Of a DNA stretch of 64,000 nucleotides, positions 40,227 to 49,030 are shown piece after piece. This stretch comes from Rhodoferax_B ferrireducens_A (GTDB taxonomy: Bacteria > Pseudomonadota > Gammaproteobacteria > Burkholderiales > Burkholderiaceae_C): contig NZ_JAVDXT010000002.1 of the NCBI RefSeq assembly GCF_031458075.1, forward strand, positions 558,001 to 622,000. Direction: 5' to 3'. Within the stretch, counting starts at the first letter, position 1. The number at the start of each line of letters is the position of its first letter. The translations under genes were made by a program, and so were the position numbers. The notes under the pieces are model-generated. The model was given only the letters and a program-made list of their open reading frames with translations. It was not told the origin of the DNA and made no database searches.

Positions 40227-41213
40227 TCAGTCCAGCGAGATATTGGTCTTGGCGGCCACCACCCTCCAGCGCAGCACCTCGGCCTCGGTGTGCTTGCCCA
40301 GCGCGGCGCCGGTGTACTGCTCGGGCGGCAGCAGCTGGATCGCCTGCTCGCTCATCTTGCCGGTGAAGGCCTTGTCGGTCATCACCTTCAGGTAGGCCTG
40401 CTGCACCTTGTCGAGCGCGGCCTTGGGCGTGCCCTTGGGCGCGTAGATACCGTACCAGGTGGAGGCCTCGAAGCCCGGCAGCACGGTCTCGGCCAGGGTC
40501 GGCACATCCTTTAACTGCGGCAGCCGCACCTTGGAGGTGACGGCCAGCGCGCGCACCTTGGTTTCGGTGATTTGCGGCAGCGCGGTATTGGTCTGGTCGA
40601 ACATACCATCGACCTGGCCGCCGATCACGTCGACCAGGGCCGGCCCCGCGCCCTTGTACGGCACTAGCGTGACCTTGATGCCGGCCGAGCTGGCGACCAG
40701 CGCCGCGATCAGGTGCGAGCTGGAGCCCACGCCGGCATTGCTGATGAACAGCTTGTCGGGGTTCTTCTTGCCGAAGTCGATCAGGCCCTGGATGTCCTTG
40801 GCCGGGTGCTCCTTGCGCACCATCAGCACCAGCGGCGTGTCGGGAAAGCGGAACACCGGTTCGAAGTCCTTCACCGGGTCGTAGGCCAGCTTTTTGTACA
40901 GCGCCGGCGCCGCACCCATATAGCCCATGTGGCCGACCAGCATGGTGTAGCCGTCGGGCGTGGCGCGTGCAGCCTTGGCCGTGCCCACCGTGCCGCCGGC
41001 GCCAGGGGAGTTGTCGATGATGATGGGCTGGCCCAGTTCGCGCGCCACGCGTTCGGCGATGCTGCGCGCCAGCGCGTCGGTGGGGCCGCCGGCGGCGAAG
41101 GGCACGATCCAGGTGACTGGCTTGATGGGGTAGGTCTGGGCGAAGGCCAGCGAGGCCGTGGCCAGGGTGGCGGCGATGGTGGCGCGCACAGCAAATCGGG
41201 TGAATGTGGGCAT
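40227..41213 (-). CDS. Bug-family periplasmic substrate-binding protein
   Basis: 328 residues. A signal peptide (to about LAFAQT) is followed by YPIKPVTWIVPFAAGGPTDALAR, the standard Bug opening; later NSPGAGGTVGTAKAARATPDGYTML binds the carboxylate backbone. No tctAB genes are near. It lies 34 bases downstream of a fumarase/aspartase-superfamily lyase on the same strand and should supply that enzyme's substrate, a carboxylate of unknown identity. Expression is presumably repressed by the divergent GntR protein. Confidence 0.92.
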   Translation of the reverse strand: MPTFTRFAVRATIAATLATASLAFAQTYPIKPVTWIVPFAAGGPTDALARSIAERVARELGQPIIIDNSPGAGGTVGTAKAARATPDGYTMLVGHMGYMGAAPALYKKLAYDPVKDFEPVFRFPDTPLVLMVRKEHPAKDIQGLIDFGKKNPDKLFISNAGVGSSSHLIAALVASSAGIKVTLVPYKGAGPALVDVIGGQVDGMFDQTNTALPQITETKVRALAVTSKVRLPQLKDVPTLAETVLPGFEASTWYGIYAPKGTPKAALDKVQQAYLKVMTDKAFTGKMSEQAIQLLPPEQYTGAALGKHTEAEVLRWRVVAAKTNISLD

Positions 41214-41247
41214 GTCTGTCTCCGGTGGATTGTGGATGGATGGGGAA

Positions 41248-42663
41248 TCAGGTGGGCGAGGGGGCAGAGCTCAACTCGGCCGACAAGGCCAGCGCGCGGT
41301 CCACCATCTGCGGTGCCAGGCCCAGGTAGTTGGCCGGGTCGGTGAGCCGGTCAATCGTGGCGCGGTCGAAGTGCGCGGTGACCGCGGGCAGCGCGGCCAG
41401 GGCTTCGGCCAGGGTGCCGCCGTGGTCGTTCACTGTGCGGCAGGCGTCGTAGACCAGGTCATGCGCCTGCTGCCGGCCGATGTGCGGCGCCATGCCCATC
41501 ATCACGGCCTCGGCCACGATCAAGCCCTTGGTGATGCCGAGGTTGTGCGCCATGCGGGCCTCGTCGACGACCAGGCCGCCGAGCGCGAATTTGGCCTGGT
41601 GCAGCGCGCCAGACGTGAGGATGAAGCTCTCGGGGATGGCAATCCACTCGGCATGCCAGGGGCCGGTGGCGCGTTCGAAGTCCTGCACCATGGCGTCGAC
41701 CATCAGGCCCGCATGCTGGCGCACGGCCTTGCTGGCGGCCAGCATCAGCTCGCTGGAGATCGGGTTGCGCTTTTGCGGCATGGTGCTGCTGGCGCCCCGG
41801 CCCTTGACGAAGGGCTCGTAGACCTCGGCGAACTCGGTTGAGGCCATGATCATGATGTCCAGTGCGATCTTGCCCAGCGAACCGGTGACCAGCGCCAGCA
41901 GATTCACCGCCTCGGCAAAGCCGTCGCGCGCCACATGCCAGGTGGTGGCGGGCACGCCCAGGCCCAGCATTTCGGCCATGGCCTGCTGCACGGCAAAGCC
42001 CTGGTTGCCCTCTGACGTGCCCAGTGAGGCCAGCGTGCCGGCGGCGCCGGCAAACTCGACCAGTGCCACCCGCGGCCGCAGCTGGGCCAGGCGCTCCTGG
42101 TGCCGGTCGAACATCGCCAGCCAGATCGCCACCTTGTAGCCGAAGGTCACCGGCAGCGCCTGCTGCAAATGGGTGCGGCCGGCCATCGGCGTGTCGCGGT
42201 GCTTCTTCGCCAGCGCGGCCAGGATGCTGCGCAGCTCGCGGATGTCGGCGTCGATGCTGTCCAGTGCGTCGCGCACCTGCAGGGCGACGGCGGTGTCCAT
42301 GATGTCCTGGGTGGTGGCGCCCCAGTGCACATAGCGGCCGGCCCCACCTTCACCATCTCCGCACATTGCCACCAGTTGGTGCACCAGCGGCAGGATCGGG
42401 TAGCCGACGATGTCGGTTTCTTCGCGCATATGGTCGAAGTCGATGCGCTCGATCTTCGACTCGCGGGCAATCACCTCGGCGGCCTCGGCGGGGATCACGC
42501 CGACGCGGGCCTCGGCCTGGGCCAGTGCGACTTCGGCATCGATGTAGCGCTGGATCAGCGCGTGGTCGGAGAAGATGGCGCGCATCTTGGCGGTGCCGAA
42601 GGCGTCGCGGAAAAGGATGGAATCGACGACGGTGCTGGCCATGGGCATGACGATGGGTGACAC
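41248..42663 (-). CDS. Fumarase/aspartase-superfamily lyase (PcaB/adenylosuccinate lyase-like)
   Basis: 471 residues. The superfamily signature is GASSTMPQKRNP, with the catalytic Ser in its flexible loop; HWGATTQDIMDTA and the His in GRTHLQQALPVTFG are the other active-site blocks. Overall similarity is to 3-carboxy-cis,cis-muconate cycloisomerase and adenylosuccinate-lyase-like proteins. No other protocatechuate genes are present, so the substrate is likely a different dicarboxylate or amino-dicarboxylate adduct. It is first in a two-gene unit with a Bug binding protein and divergent from a GntR regulator. The start may be the ATG at 42663 or one of two ATGs five to seven codons later. Confidence 0.88.
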   Translation of the reverse strand: MSPIVMPMASTVVDSILFRDAFGTAKMRAIFSDHALIQRYIDAEVALAQAEARVGVIPAEAAEVIARESKIERIDFDHMREETDIVGYPILPLVHQLVAMCGDGEGGAGRYVHWGATTQDIMDTAVALQVRDALDSIDADIRELRSILAALAKKHRDTPMAGRTHLQQALPVTFGYKVAIWLAMFDRHQERLAQLRPRVALVEFAGAAGTLASLGTSEGNQGFAVQQAMAEMLGLGVPATTWHVARDGFAEAVNLLALVTGSLGKIALDIMIMASTEFAEVYEPFVKGRGASSTMPQKRNPISSELMLAASKAVRQHAGLMVDAMVQDFERATGPWHAEWIAIPESFILTSGALHQAKFALGGLVVDEARMAHNLGITKGLIVAEAVMMGMAPHIGRQQAHDLVYDACRTVNDHGGTLAEALAALPAVTAHFDRATIDRLTDPANYLGLAPQMVDRALALSAELSSAPSPT

Positions 42664-42675
42664 AAGAACTCCTCA

Positions 42676-42715
42676 ATATGTTCGGACATATAAACTTTAA
42701 TATGTCCGAACATAT
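42676..42715. promoter_or_regulatory. Twin palindromic operators of the GntR regulator
   Basis: ATATGTTCGGACATAT (42676-42691) and ATATGTCCGAACATAT (42700-42715) are exact reverse complements of each other, and each is itself a near palindrome (ATATGTnCGnACATAT). Centre-to-centre distance is 24 bases. They lie between the divergent lyase and gntR starts, 13 bases from the lyase ATG. They are the likely binding sites for the adjacent GntR/UTRA protein, which would repress both directions. Confidence 0.85.
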
Positions 42716-42754
42716 ATAAAATCCGTACTTACCCGTAGAGGCAGAATCACGCCT

Positions 42755-43510
42755 ATGAGCAACAAACCCCACTTCACCCACATTGCCGACCATTTGAAGC
42801 AGGGCATTACCTCCGGGCACTTCAGCGTGGGATCGCTGCTGCCGACCGAGCTGGAGCTGCGCGACCACTACCAGACCAGCCGGCATACCGTGCGCATGGC
42901 CTTGCTGGAGCTGCAGAAGCTGGGCCTGGTGTCGCGCCGCAAGAACGTGGGCACGCGGGTCGAGTCGGCCACGCCGCAGGTGGGCTTCCAGCAGTCGCTG
43001 GCCTCGGTGGAAGACCTGGTGCAGTTCGGCGCCACCCACAGCCGGGTGGTGCGCGAGGTTGAACAGGTGCAGGCCAAGGACGGGCTGGCGCGGCTGTTGG
43101 GCTGTGCCGAGGGCGCCCCATGGCTGCGCATCTCCAGCCTGCGCATGGAAAGCGCCGAGGCCGATCTACCCGATCTGCCGATAGGCTGGACCGATGTGTA
43201 TGTGGACCCGGCCTACACCGAACTCGCAGCACTGGTGGAGGAGTCGCCCGAGGTGCTGGTCAGCACCTTGATCGAGCAGCACTACGGCCGCCGCGTGGCC
43301 GAGATCGTGCAGCAGGTGCAGGCGGTAGAGGTGCCCGCCGCGATGGCCGAGCGCCTGCAGATCCCACCCGGTGCAGCCGCGTTGCAGATCGTGCGCCGTT
43401 ACCTCGACGCCGACGGCCAGGCCATCGAGATTACGGTGACGACGCACCCGGCGGACCGTTTTTCATTGACGATGCGGCTGCAACGGGCGGATGCGCGGCC
43501 ACTGGCCTGA
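42755..43510 (+). CDS. GntR-family regulator with UTRA domain (HutC-like)
   Basis: 251 residues. The N-terminal winged helix (about 8-75; IADHLKQGITSGHFSVGSLLPTELELRDHY) is followed by a UTRA ligand domain (about 90-245). UTRA regulators are usually repressors released by a small metabolite of the controlled pathway. Twin palindromes lie just upstream, consistent with autoregulation and control of the divergent lyase-Bug unit. The inducer is presumably the lyase substrate or product. Confidence 0.93.
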   Translation: MSNKPHFTHIADHLKQGITSGHFSVGSLLPTELELRDHYQTSRHTVRMALLELQKLGLVSRRKNVGTRVESATPQVGFQQSLASVEDLVQFGATHSRVVREVEQVQAKDGLARLLGCAEGAPWLRISSLRMESAEADLPDLPIGWTDVYVDPAYTELAALVEESPEVLVSTLIEQHYGRRVAEIVQQVQAVEVPAAMAERLQIPPGAAALQIVRRYLDADGQAIEITVTTHPADRFSLTMRLQRADARPLA

Positions 43511-43552
43511 GCATTCACTGCGGGCGGTATGCAGTAGCCGTGGGTGAAGCCC

Positions 43553-44344
43553 TTATTTTTCGACTACCTGCGGACGGGCCTTCCAGTTCGCAAAGCTGAG
43601 TTTGATCAGCTCGTCGATGACACCGGATTTTTTCAGCTGGGCCAGCTTGGCGTCGATGGCTTCCAGCTTGTCGGCGCAACGGCCTTTTTGGGTGAGCGCC
43701 AGGTAGTTGGGGGCGTCCACCAGATACGGTGACATGGGGGCGAAGCGCTGCTCGTCGCCGCGCTTCAGCAGGTAGGCCATGCCTGTGTAGTAGCCGGTGA
43801 TGAAGTAGTCAATGCGCCCCAAGGCCAGCTTGTTGAAGTTGCTTTCTGGGTTGTCTGCCGATTCGATCTTGAGCTCGGTTTTCAGGAACTGGTCAAAGTC
43901 ATCGCCAAACATATTGCCACGGGTGATGCCGCCTTTTTTGCCCACCAGATCGGCCCGTCCCTGGAAGGGAAAAGGGCGTTCACGGGCCTGGAATACCGCC
44001 ACCGGATTGGACAGGGCCGGCAACTGGGGGTAGAGCAAAAACTGCTCGCGCTCAGGTGTTTTCTTCAGGGTGGCGATCATGTCCACCTCGCCGCGTTCGG
44101 CGAGTTGGACGACGCGGGCGAAGGGGCCGACATAGCGCACTTCATACGGAATCTTCAGTTCGCCCAGTACCCGTTTGGCAATCTCTATGCTCGCCCCTTG
44201 CAGCTGGGTTCCGTCGTACCAATGCATGGGCGGGTAGGCGGGGTCGGCCGTGACGACGAGCTTGCTGCAATTGGCTTGCACAGGGGCGGCGCACAGCAAC
44301 GCACATAGGCCGAGCCCGTACAGCCGTGGTAACAGGTTGCTCAT
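43553..44344 (-). CDS. Orphan periplasmic solute-binding protein (SBP_bac_3-like), gene 1
   Basis: About 263 residues from ATG 44344, with GGAG upstream; an ATG eight codons earlier is open. The signal peptide ends near PVQANC. CSKLVVTADPAYPPMHWYDGTQLQGASIEIAKRV is the typical family 3 opening, and EVDMIATLKKTPERE and KLALGRIDYFITG are the second-lobe marks. No ABC permease or ATPase is nearby. It follows a similar gene after 31 bases, and both are divergent from a histidine kinase, which suggests a sensory role. Confidence 0.88.
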   Translation of the reverse strand: MSNLLPRLYGLGLCALLCAAPVQANCSKLVVTADPAYPPMHWYDGTQLQGASIEIAKRVLGELKIPYEVRYVGPFARVVQLAERGEVDMIATLKKTPEREQFLLYPQLPALSNPVAVFQARERPFPFQGRADLVGKKGGITRGNMFGDDFDQFLKTELKIESADNPESNFNKLALGRIDYFITGYYTGMAYLLKRGDEQRFAPMSPYLVDAPNYLALTQKGRCADKLEAIDAKLAQLKKSGVIDELIKLSFANWKARPQVVEK

Positions 44345-44375
44345 TGCTGGGGTCTCCGTTGTGTCCATCGGGGTG

Positions 44376-45131
44376 TCAAGGGGTGCCCCCGTAGCTGCGG
44401 TAGATGCGGTCCAGCGTGCCGTCTTTTTTGAGCTTCGCCAGTGCCATCTCCAGCCTCGGCAGCACCTCGGGGGCTACCTGTTTGCCCACCCACAGGTAGC
44501 TGGGCGTCTGCCCCATGGTGGCCGGCAGCAGGAACAGCTTGTCCTCCAGGCCTTCGGCCTTGATGTAGTAGACGGCAGTGAGTTCGTTGGTGTAGAAGTA
44601 GCGAACCCGCTTTCGGACGATATTTTGCAAGGCGACCGAACTGCTGGTCTCGTCCACCTTGACCTGGTGTCCGCGCAGCTTGTCTGCGTAGCTGGCGCCG
44701 GCCTGGGTCGCCACCAGGCTGCCGGAGCGGGCCAGATCCTCAAACCCGGCGATGCTTTGCTCATCGCCACGCAAACCGACCAGGCGCTCCCGCACCATGT
44801 AAACGGGTGTGGACACCCGCAGAGCAATTTCGTTGCGGATGGGGGAGTCGAGCAGCGCACAAATGATGTCCAGATGGCCTGCCCGTATGTCTTTTTCGAT
44901 CCGCCGGATGGGCATGGACATGGGCGCGATGGCGAAGCGCAGGTCTTTGTCGGCCAGCTCAATCGCGTGCAGGATATCGGGGCAGTGCCCCGACACCACC
45001 CCGTTGGCCTGGCTGAACTTGGGCGCCGAGCCCTCTTGGGCGGCGGTGCGCAGAACCCAGGGAGCGCACTCGGCCCCGATGCTGGTAGCCAGAAGCGCGA
45101 TGGAGAGAAGATGGTTCCAGTAGGTGCTCAT
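44376..45131 (-). CDS. Orphan periplasmic solute-binding protein (SBP_bac_3-like), gene 2
   Basis: 251 residues with a signal peptide ending near GAECAP. Lobe marks include GVVSGHCPDILHAIELA, GHLDIICALLDSPIRNE and TYRSYGG-like IYRSYGGTP at the end. It is clearly diverged from its neighbour, so this is not a recent duplication. It is first of the two-gene unit; the upstream 194 bases separate it from the divergent histidine kinase. Confidence 0.88.
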   Translation of the reverse strand: MSTYWNHLLSIALLATSIGAECAPWVLRTAAQEGSAPKFSQANGVVSGHCPDILHAIELADKDLRFAIAPMSMPIRRIEKDIRAGHLDIICALLDSPIRNEIALRVSTPVYMVRERLVGLRGDEQSIAGFEDLARSGSLVATQAGASYADKLRGHQVKVDETSSSVALQNIVRKRVRYFYTNELTAVYYIKAEGLEDKLFLLPATMGQTPSYLWVGKQVAPEVLPRLEMALAKLKKDGTLDRIYRSYGGTP

Positions 45132-45325
45132 GCCGCCATCCAGGTAGAACTGCGCATCGGTAAGAAGATGTTTTTCATTGAACGCGTGGGCCAGTGTTTT
45201 TGCAAGGCGGGATTAACCAGTAGTCTAGATTGACCCCAGGGGTGTGCTGCCTGACAATTTGCCGATGCACTTGAACCCTCCTCAGACGAATATCCAGAGT
45301 ACCCGCACCAAAGGCTTTCGCTGAC

Positions 45326-46876
45326 ATGGACCAGGCGCAATCTCCCGTGGTCAACGCCACGCCTACCAGCAGTCTGCGGCACGATTTGTTTTCCGTCCTG
45401 ATGCTGGCCCTGGTGATTCCGGGTGCTTTGGCGATTCTGATTTTGTTGACACTCAACTGGCAGAAGACCATCGAGGTGGATGTGCGGGCCAAGGCCGAGC
45501 AGTTTGCCGACCTGTTGCAAGCGGGCCTGGTGTTGCCGCTGTGGAATGTGGCCCTGGACACCGCGCGCCCCTTGATGCAGGCGGTGGTCGCCGATCCGTC
45601 TGTGGCCTGGGTGGAGGTCCGTGACACGACCGGCGAGATGGTGCTGGAGTTTCACCGGCCAGAGGATGTGCGCACCACCACCATCAAGGTCAGCCGGCAG
45701 ATTGTCAAGGAGGGCGCACCCTTGGGCGAGGTCCGTCTCGCCTATGCCACGGATTCTGCCCAAAGCGATGCGCTCCATTCGTCGTGGTTGCTGGCGGCGG
45801 TGGTGGGATGCCAGTTTGTGGTGTCCTTGCTGCTGATGCGGATGTGGCTGAACCTGCGGGTCCACAAGCCGTTGAACCTGTTGCGCTCCAGTGCGGCATC
45901 GATTTCCACCGGCGACCTTAAAACCGCGGTACCAGCGCTGCGCCACGACGAGTTTGGGGTGCTGGGGCAACAGCTGGACAGCATGCGCATCGCCCTCGCG
46001 CAATCGGTAGACGTGCTGGAAGAACGGGTCACGGCGCGCACCACCGAATTGCGCCAGGCCAATACCCATCTGGAGCAGGCTTTGAACAACCTGCGGCAGG
46101 CCCAGGACCGCTTGATCCAGTCCGAGAAACTGGTGGCATTGGGCTCGCTGGTGGCTGGCGTGGCCCATGAACTGAACACCCCCATCGGCAACGGCCTGCT
46201 GGTCATCAGCACGGTCCTGGGGCAAACCCACGAGTTTCGCGCCAGCATGGGCCAGGGCTTGACCAAAACCCAGCTCAGTGGGTACCTGGACCAGGTAGAA
46301 CAGGGCGCCGAGATTGCAGCCAGCAGCCTGAACCGCGCCGCGAACCTGATCCAGGATTTCAAGCAGTTCGCAGTGGACCAGACCAGTCTGCGCCGCAGGC
46401 GTTTCGATTTGAAGCAGGTGGTCCGGGAAACCCTGGCCGCGGTGTCGGTAGTCCGCAAATATGCGCTCGCCAAGCTGCACGTGGATGTGCCGGAAGGCAT
46501 AGAGATGGAAAGCTACCCGGGCGCGATCGGGCAGATTGTGAGCAACCTGTTCGAGAACGCCGTGGTCCACGCTTTTTCCGAGCAGCATGCGGGCACGGTG
46601 CGGATCAGCGCGCTGCTGGACGGCGAGCAGGTGGTGTTGACGGTGTCGGACGACGGCGCGGGTATTGCGCCCGAAAACCTGTCCCGGATTTTTGACCCGT
46701 TCTACACCACCCGCATGGGTTCCGGAGGGTCTGGCCTGGGGCTGAGCATTGTGTTCAGCCTGTTGTCGGGACTGTTGGGCGGCACCATCGATGTGGAGTC
46801 CAGCCTGGGGCAGGGCACCGTCTTCCGGCTGAAGATACCCAGGGTGGCGGCTCAGCGCGACGAAGCGGAAACCTAG
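45326..46876 (+). CDS. Membrane sensor histidine kinase
   Basis: 516 residues. Helix 1 (about 20-44), periplasmic domain (about 45-152), helix 2 (about 153-174), HAMP (about 176-230), a coiled coil (about 230-270), then HisKA with phospho-acceptor His281 in AHELNTP, and HATPase with NLFENAVVHA, DDGAGI and GSGLGLSI. All catalytic boxes are intact. No response-regulator gene is in the window. Two periplasmic binding proteins lie divergently upstream and are candidate ligand carriers for its periplasmic domain. Confidence 0.93.
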   Translation: MDQAQSPVVNATPTSSLRHDLFSVLMLALVIPGALAILILLTLNWQKTIEVDVRAKAEQFADLLQAGLVLPLWNVALDTARPLMQAVVADPSVAWVEVRDTTGEMVLEFHRPEDVRTTTIKVSRQIVKEGAPLGEVRLAYATDSAQSDALHSSWLLAAVVGCQFVVSLLLMRMWLNLRVHKPLNLLRSSAASISTGDLKTAVPALRHDEFGVLGQQLDSMRIALAQSVDVLEERVTARTTELRQANTHLEQALNNLRQAQDRLIQSEKLVALGSLVAGVAHELNTPIGNGLLVISTVLGQTHEFRASMGQGLTKTQLSGYLDQVEQGAEIAASSLNRAANLIQDFKQFAVDQTSLRRRRFDLKQVVRETLAAVSVVRKYALAKLHVDVPEGIEMESYPGAIGQIVSNLFENAVVHAFSEQHAGTVRISALLDGEQVVLTVSDDGAGIAPENLSRIFDPFYTTRMGSGGSGLGLSIVFSLLSGLLGGTIDVESSLGQGTVFRLKIPRVAAQRDEAET

Positions 46877-47006
46877 AAGCTGTTCGCCGGACCAGGCGAC
46901 CTCTGTATGCCATCGCACAGACCTGCCCCTGCTGGCGGCGCAAGCTGGACCGGCATGCACGGCCAGGCCTCGCCAAGGACGTGCGTGCAACCCCAAGGAG
47001 CACCGC

Positions 47007-47447
47007 ATGAATGAAACCACTGCCCAGGTCGAGAAGACCATCGCCGTCTCGGACCACAAGGTATGGGCTGCGCTGACCACGCCTGTAACCTTCAAAAAAT
47101 TCTTCTTTGGTGCCGACGTGGAGTCTGACTGGGAAGTCGGTCATCCAATCCTGATGAAGGGAGAGTTCAAGGGCAAGAAGTATGCGGACAAGGGCTGCAT
47201 CATCGCGGTGGATCCTCGGCGGCGGCTGAGCTTCTCGCACTGGAGCGCGATGTCCGGCAAGGCGGATGTACCGGAAAACTACCATGTAGTCAGCTTCCAG
47301 CTGAGTCCGCACGGCCGCCAGACAGAGGTGACGCTCACGCAGTCCAATCTCATCGGCGGGGCCACTGCTGCCGACATCCAGCACCGGGCGGAATACGAAA
47401 AGAACTGGGCCAGCGTGCTGGACGGCCTGGCCAAGCTCTTTGCCTGA
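47007..47447 (+). CDS. SRPBCC (AHSA1-like) domain protein
   Basis: 146 residues, cytosolic. The SRPBCC pattern is visible: EKTIAVSDHKVWAALTTPVTFKKFFFG at the start, MKGEFKGKKYADKG strands, and a C-terminal helix EYEKNWASVLDGLAKLF. Members bind hydrophobic ligands or act as Hsp90-activator-like domains; the ligand here is unknown. CAAGGAGCACCGC precedes the ATG. It stands alone after the histidine kinase. Confidence 0.88.
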   Translation: MNETTAQVEKTIAVSDHKVWAALTTPVTFKKFFFGADVESDWEVGHPILMKGEFKGKKYADKGCIIAVDPRRRLSFSHWSAMSGKADVPENYHVVSFQLSPHGRQTEVTLTQSNLIGGATAADIQHRAEYEKNWASVLDGLAKLFA

Positions 47448-47516
47448 TTCCGGCGCGGCAGAGATTTATAAGAAACCGACCACCAACGCAGGTAGTGTCT
47501 GCGCTAGATGCTATGT

Positions 47517-47843
47517 TTAATGCAGCAAAGCCTGTTCCAGCTGGGCCTTGTTCATCTTCGACCGGCCTTTCAGGCCGCGTTGGCGCGCTTCGTTGCGCAG
47601 CTGCAGCAGGGTGCGGCCGCCCGCGCCTTTGTGGGATCGCAGGCCGCCGCGCCGGCTGGCCGGCATGTCGTTCAGCGAAGACGGGCTGGCCTCCTGGGAT
47701 TCGCCGTGCTGCGCGCGTTCCTTGTTGACCACGCGGGCCGCAATTTCCTCGGCCAGCGGCTCGGGCTTGCCGCGTTCCAGCAGGCTGGTTTTGATGTGGG
47801 TGTATTGGCGCTCGCGTTTGGCGCTCCAGGCTTTTTGAGGCAT
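47517..47843 (-). CDS. Small basic protein with SAP/Rho-N-like C-terminal motif
   Basis: 108 residues from ATG 47843 (MPQKAWSAKRERQYTHIK). It is rich in Lys, Arg and Glu. The N-terminal half resembles proteins annotated as plasmid stabilisation or ChaB/Rho-N-associated; the C-terminal LLQLRNEARQRGLKGRSKMNKAQLEQALL is a SAP/Rho N-terminal-like helix-extended-helix that may bind nucleic acid. It lies downstream of the DsbA-like gene, 43 bases away. No partner toxin gene is seen, so the plasmid-stability label is not supported. Confidence 0.75.
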   Translation of the reverse strand: MPQKAWSAKRERQYTHIKTSLLERGKPEPLAEEIAARVVNKERAQHGESQEASPSSLNDMPASRRGGLRSHKGAGGRTLLQLRNEARQRGLKGRSKMNKAQLEQALLH

Positions 47844-47886
47844 GTCAGCTCCTTTCGGCTGGGTGGGATGCAAGGCCTGCGGCGGT

Positions 47887-48435
47887 TCAGCGGCCCTTCA
47901 GTGCGGCATGCACGGCCGTGCTCAGTGTGCCTAAGCCAAACGACACATCGATCACCGCGTCGTTCAGGAAGAAGCCCGGCGTGGCCCGCACACCGCTGCG
48001 TTCGCCGGCGCGCCGGTGCTCTTGCACGCGCTGGGTGTAGATCCGGCCGGCCATTGCGCCCTGGAAGCGGTGCATGTCCAGGCCGATGGTTTCTGCGTAG
48101 CCCGCCAGGGCTGCGGGGTCCAGGCCTTGTGGCTGGGCGAACAGCAGATGGTGCATGGGCCAGAACTTGCCCTGGGCCGCCGCGGCTTCCGCCGCTTCGG
48201 CGGCCAGCTCGGCCTGCGGGTGTACTTCCATCAGCGGGAAGTGCCGGTACACGAAGCACAGGCGCGGGCCCTCGGTTTCGGCCAGGTGCCGCACCAGCGG
48301 CGCGGCCTGCTGGCAGGTCGGGCAGGCGTAGTCGCCATATTCCACCAGGGTCAGGTTCGCGTTCGCATCTCCGAGCAGGTGGTCGGCGGTGCTAAGAGGG
48401 GCTTCAGCGGTGTCTGTCTTGTCAAGGTATTGCAT
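47887..48435 (-). CDS. DsbA-family thiol oxidoreductase, cytosolic
   Basis: 182 residues. Thioredoxin-fold protein with active site CPTC at 38-41 in VEYGDYACPTC and a cis-Pro loop near VRATPGFFLND. The helical insert HPQAELAAEAAEAAAAQGKFW is typical of the DsbA/FrnE-like group. There is no signal peptide, so it probably acts in the cytosol in oxidative-stress defence. It is next to an OsmC gene (24-base gap), which fits thiol-based peroxide handling. Confidence 0.9.
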   Translation of the reverse strand: MQYLDKTDTAEAPLSTADHLLGDANANLTLVEYGDYACPTCQQAAPLVRHLAETEGPRLCFVYRHFPLMEVHPQAELAAEAAEAAAAQGKFWPMHHLLFAQPQGLDPAALAGYAETIGLDMHRFQGAMAGRIYTQRVQEHRRAGERSGVRATPGFFLNDAVIDVSFGLGTLSTAVHAALKGR

Positions 48436-48459
48436 GGGGTTGCGCCTCTACCGCGTGGA

Positions 48460-48903
48460 TCAACTGCCTGGCACCAAGCTGGCCTGCAGGCTGATTTCGG
48501 GCACGCTGGCCAGGGCTTTGGACAGCGGGCAATCGCGCTTGGCGGCCAGGGCCAGTGCCTGGAACTTGGCTTCGTCCAGGCCGGGCACGGTGGCCTGCAA
48601 GACCAGGGCAATGCGGTCGATCACAAAGCCCTCACCCTGTTTGGCCAGACGGACCTTGGCCTGGGTGTCGACGGCGCTGGTGGCAAAGCCGGCCTTGTCG
48701 CAGGCGAAGGAAAACGCCATGCTGAAGCAGGCGGCATGGGCGGCGCCCAGGATTTCCTCGGGGTTGCTGCCGCGGCGGTCGTCTTCGAAGCGGGTGGCAA
48801 AGCCATAGGGCACGGCTTTCAGCGCGCCGGTTTCGGTGCTGATCTGGCCCTTGCCGTTCTTGCCAGCGCCTTCCCAATGTACGTGGGCGGTTTTCTCGAT
48901 CAT
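48460..48903 (-). CDS. osmC: OsmC-family peroxiredoxin-like protein
   Basis: 147 residues from ATG 48903. OsmC/Ohr proteins reduce organic hydroperoxides through two Cys. The OsmC pattern is present: THxHWEGxGKxGKG-like start, GSNPEEILGAAHAACFSMAFS with the first Cys, and the second Cys in AAKRDCPLSKAL. GGACACACC precedes the start. It is first of a likely OsmC-DsbA-like unit. Confidence 0.92.
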   Translation of the reverse strand: MIEKTAHVHWEGAGKNGKGQISTETGALKAVPYGFATRFEDDRRGSNPEEILGAAHAACFSMAFSFACDKAGFATSAVDTQAKVRLAKQGEGFVIDRIALVLQATVPGLDEAKFQALALAAKRDCPLSKALASVPEISLQASLVPGS

Positions 48904-49030
48904 GGTGTGTCCTTTCCGTTTGAAGTGCGTTGGACCATGATCGCAACCCGTGTCGGTAGCGTCTGTGCGTGAGCGCACATAACAATCATTCGCAGCGCGG
49001 CGGCCGGCCGGCTGCGCGTGCCGGTGCGCC

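Noticed and set aside
47517..47843. Plasmid-stability (toxin-antitoxin) function for the small basic protein
   Set aside because: There is no partner gene, and the sequence suggests only a SAP/Rho-N-like nucleic-acid motif.
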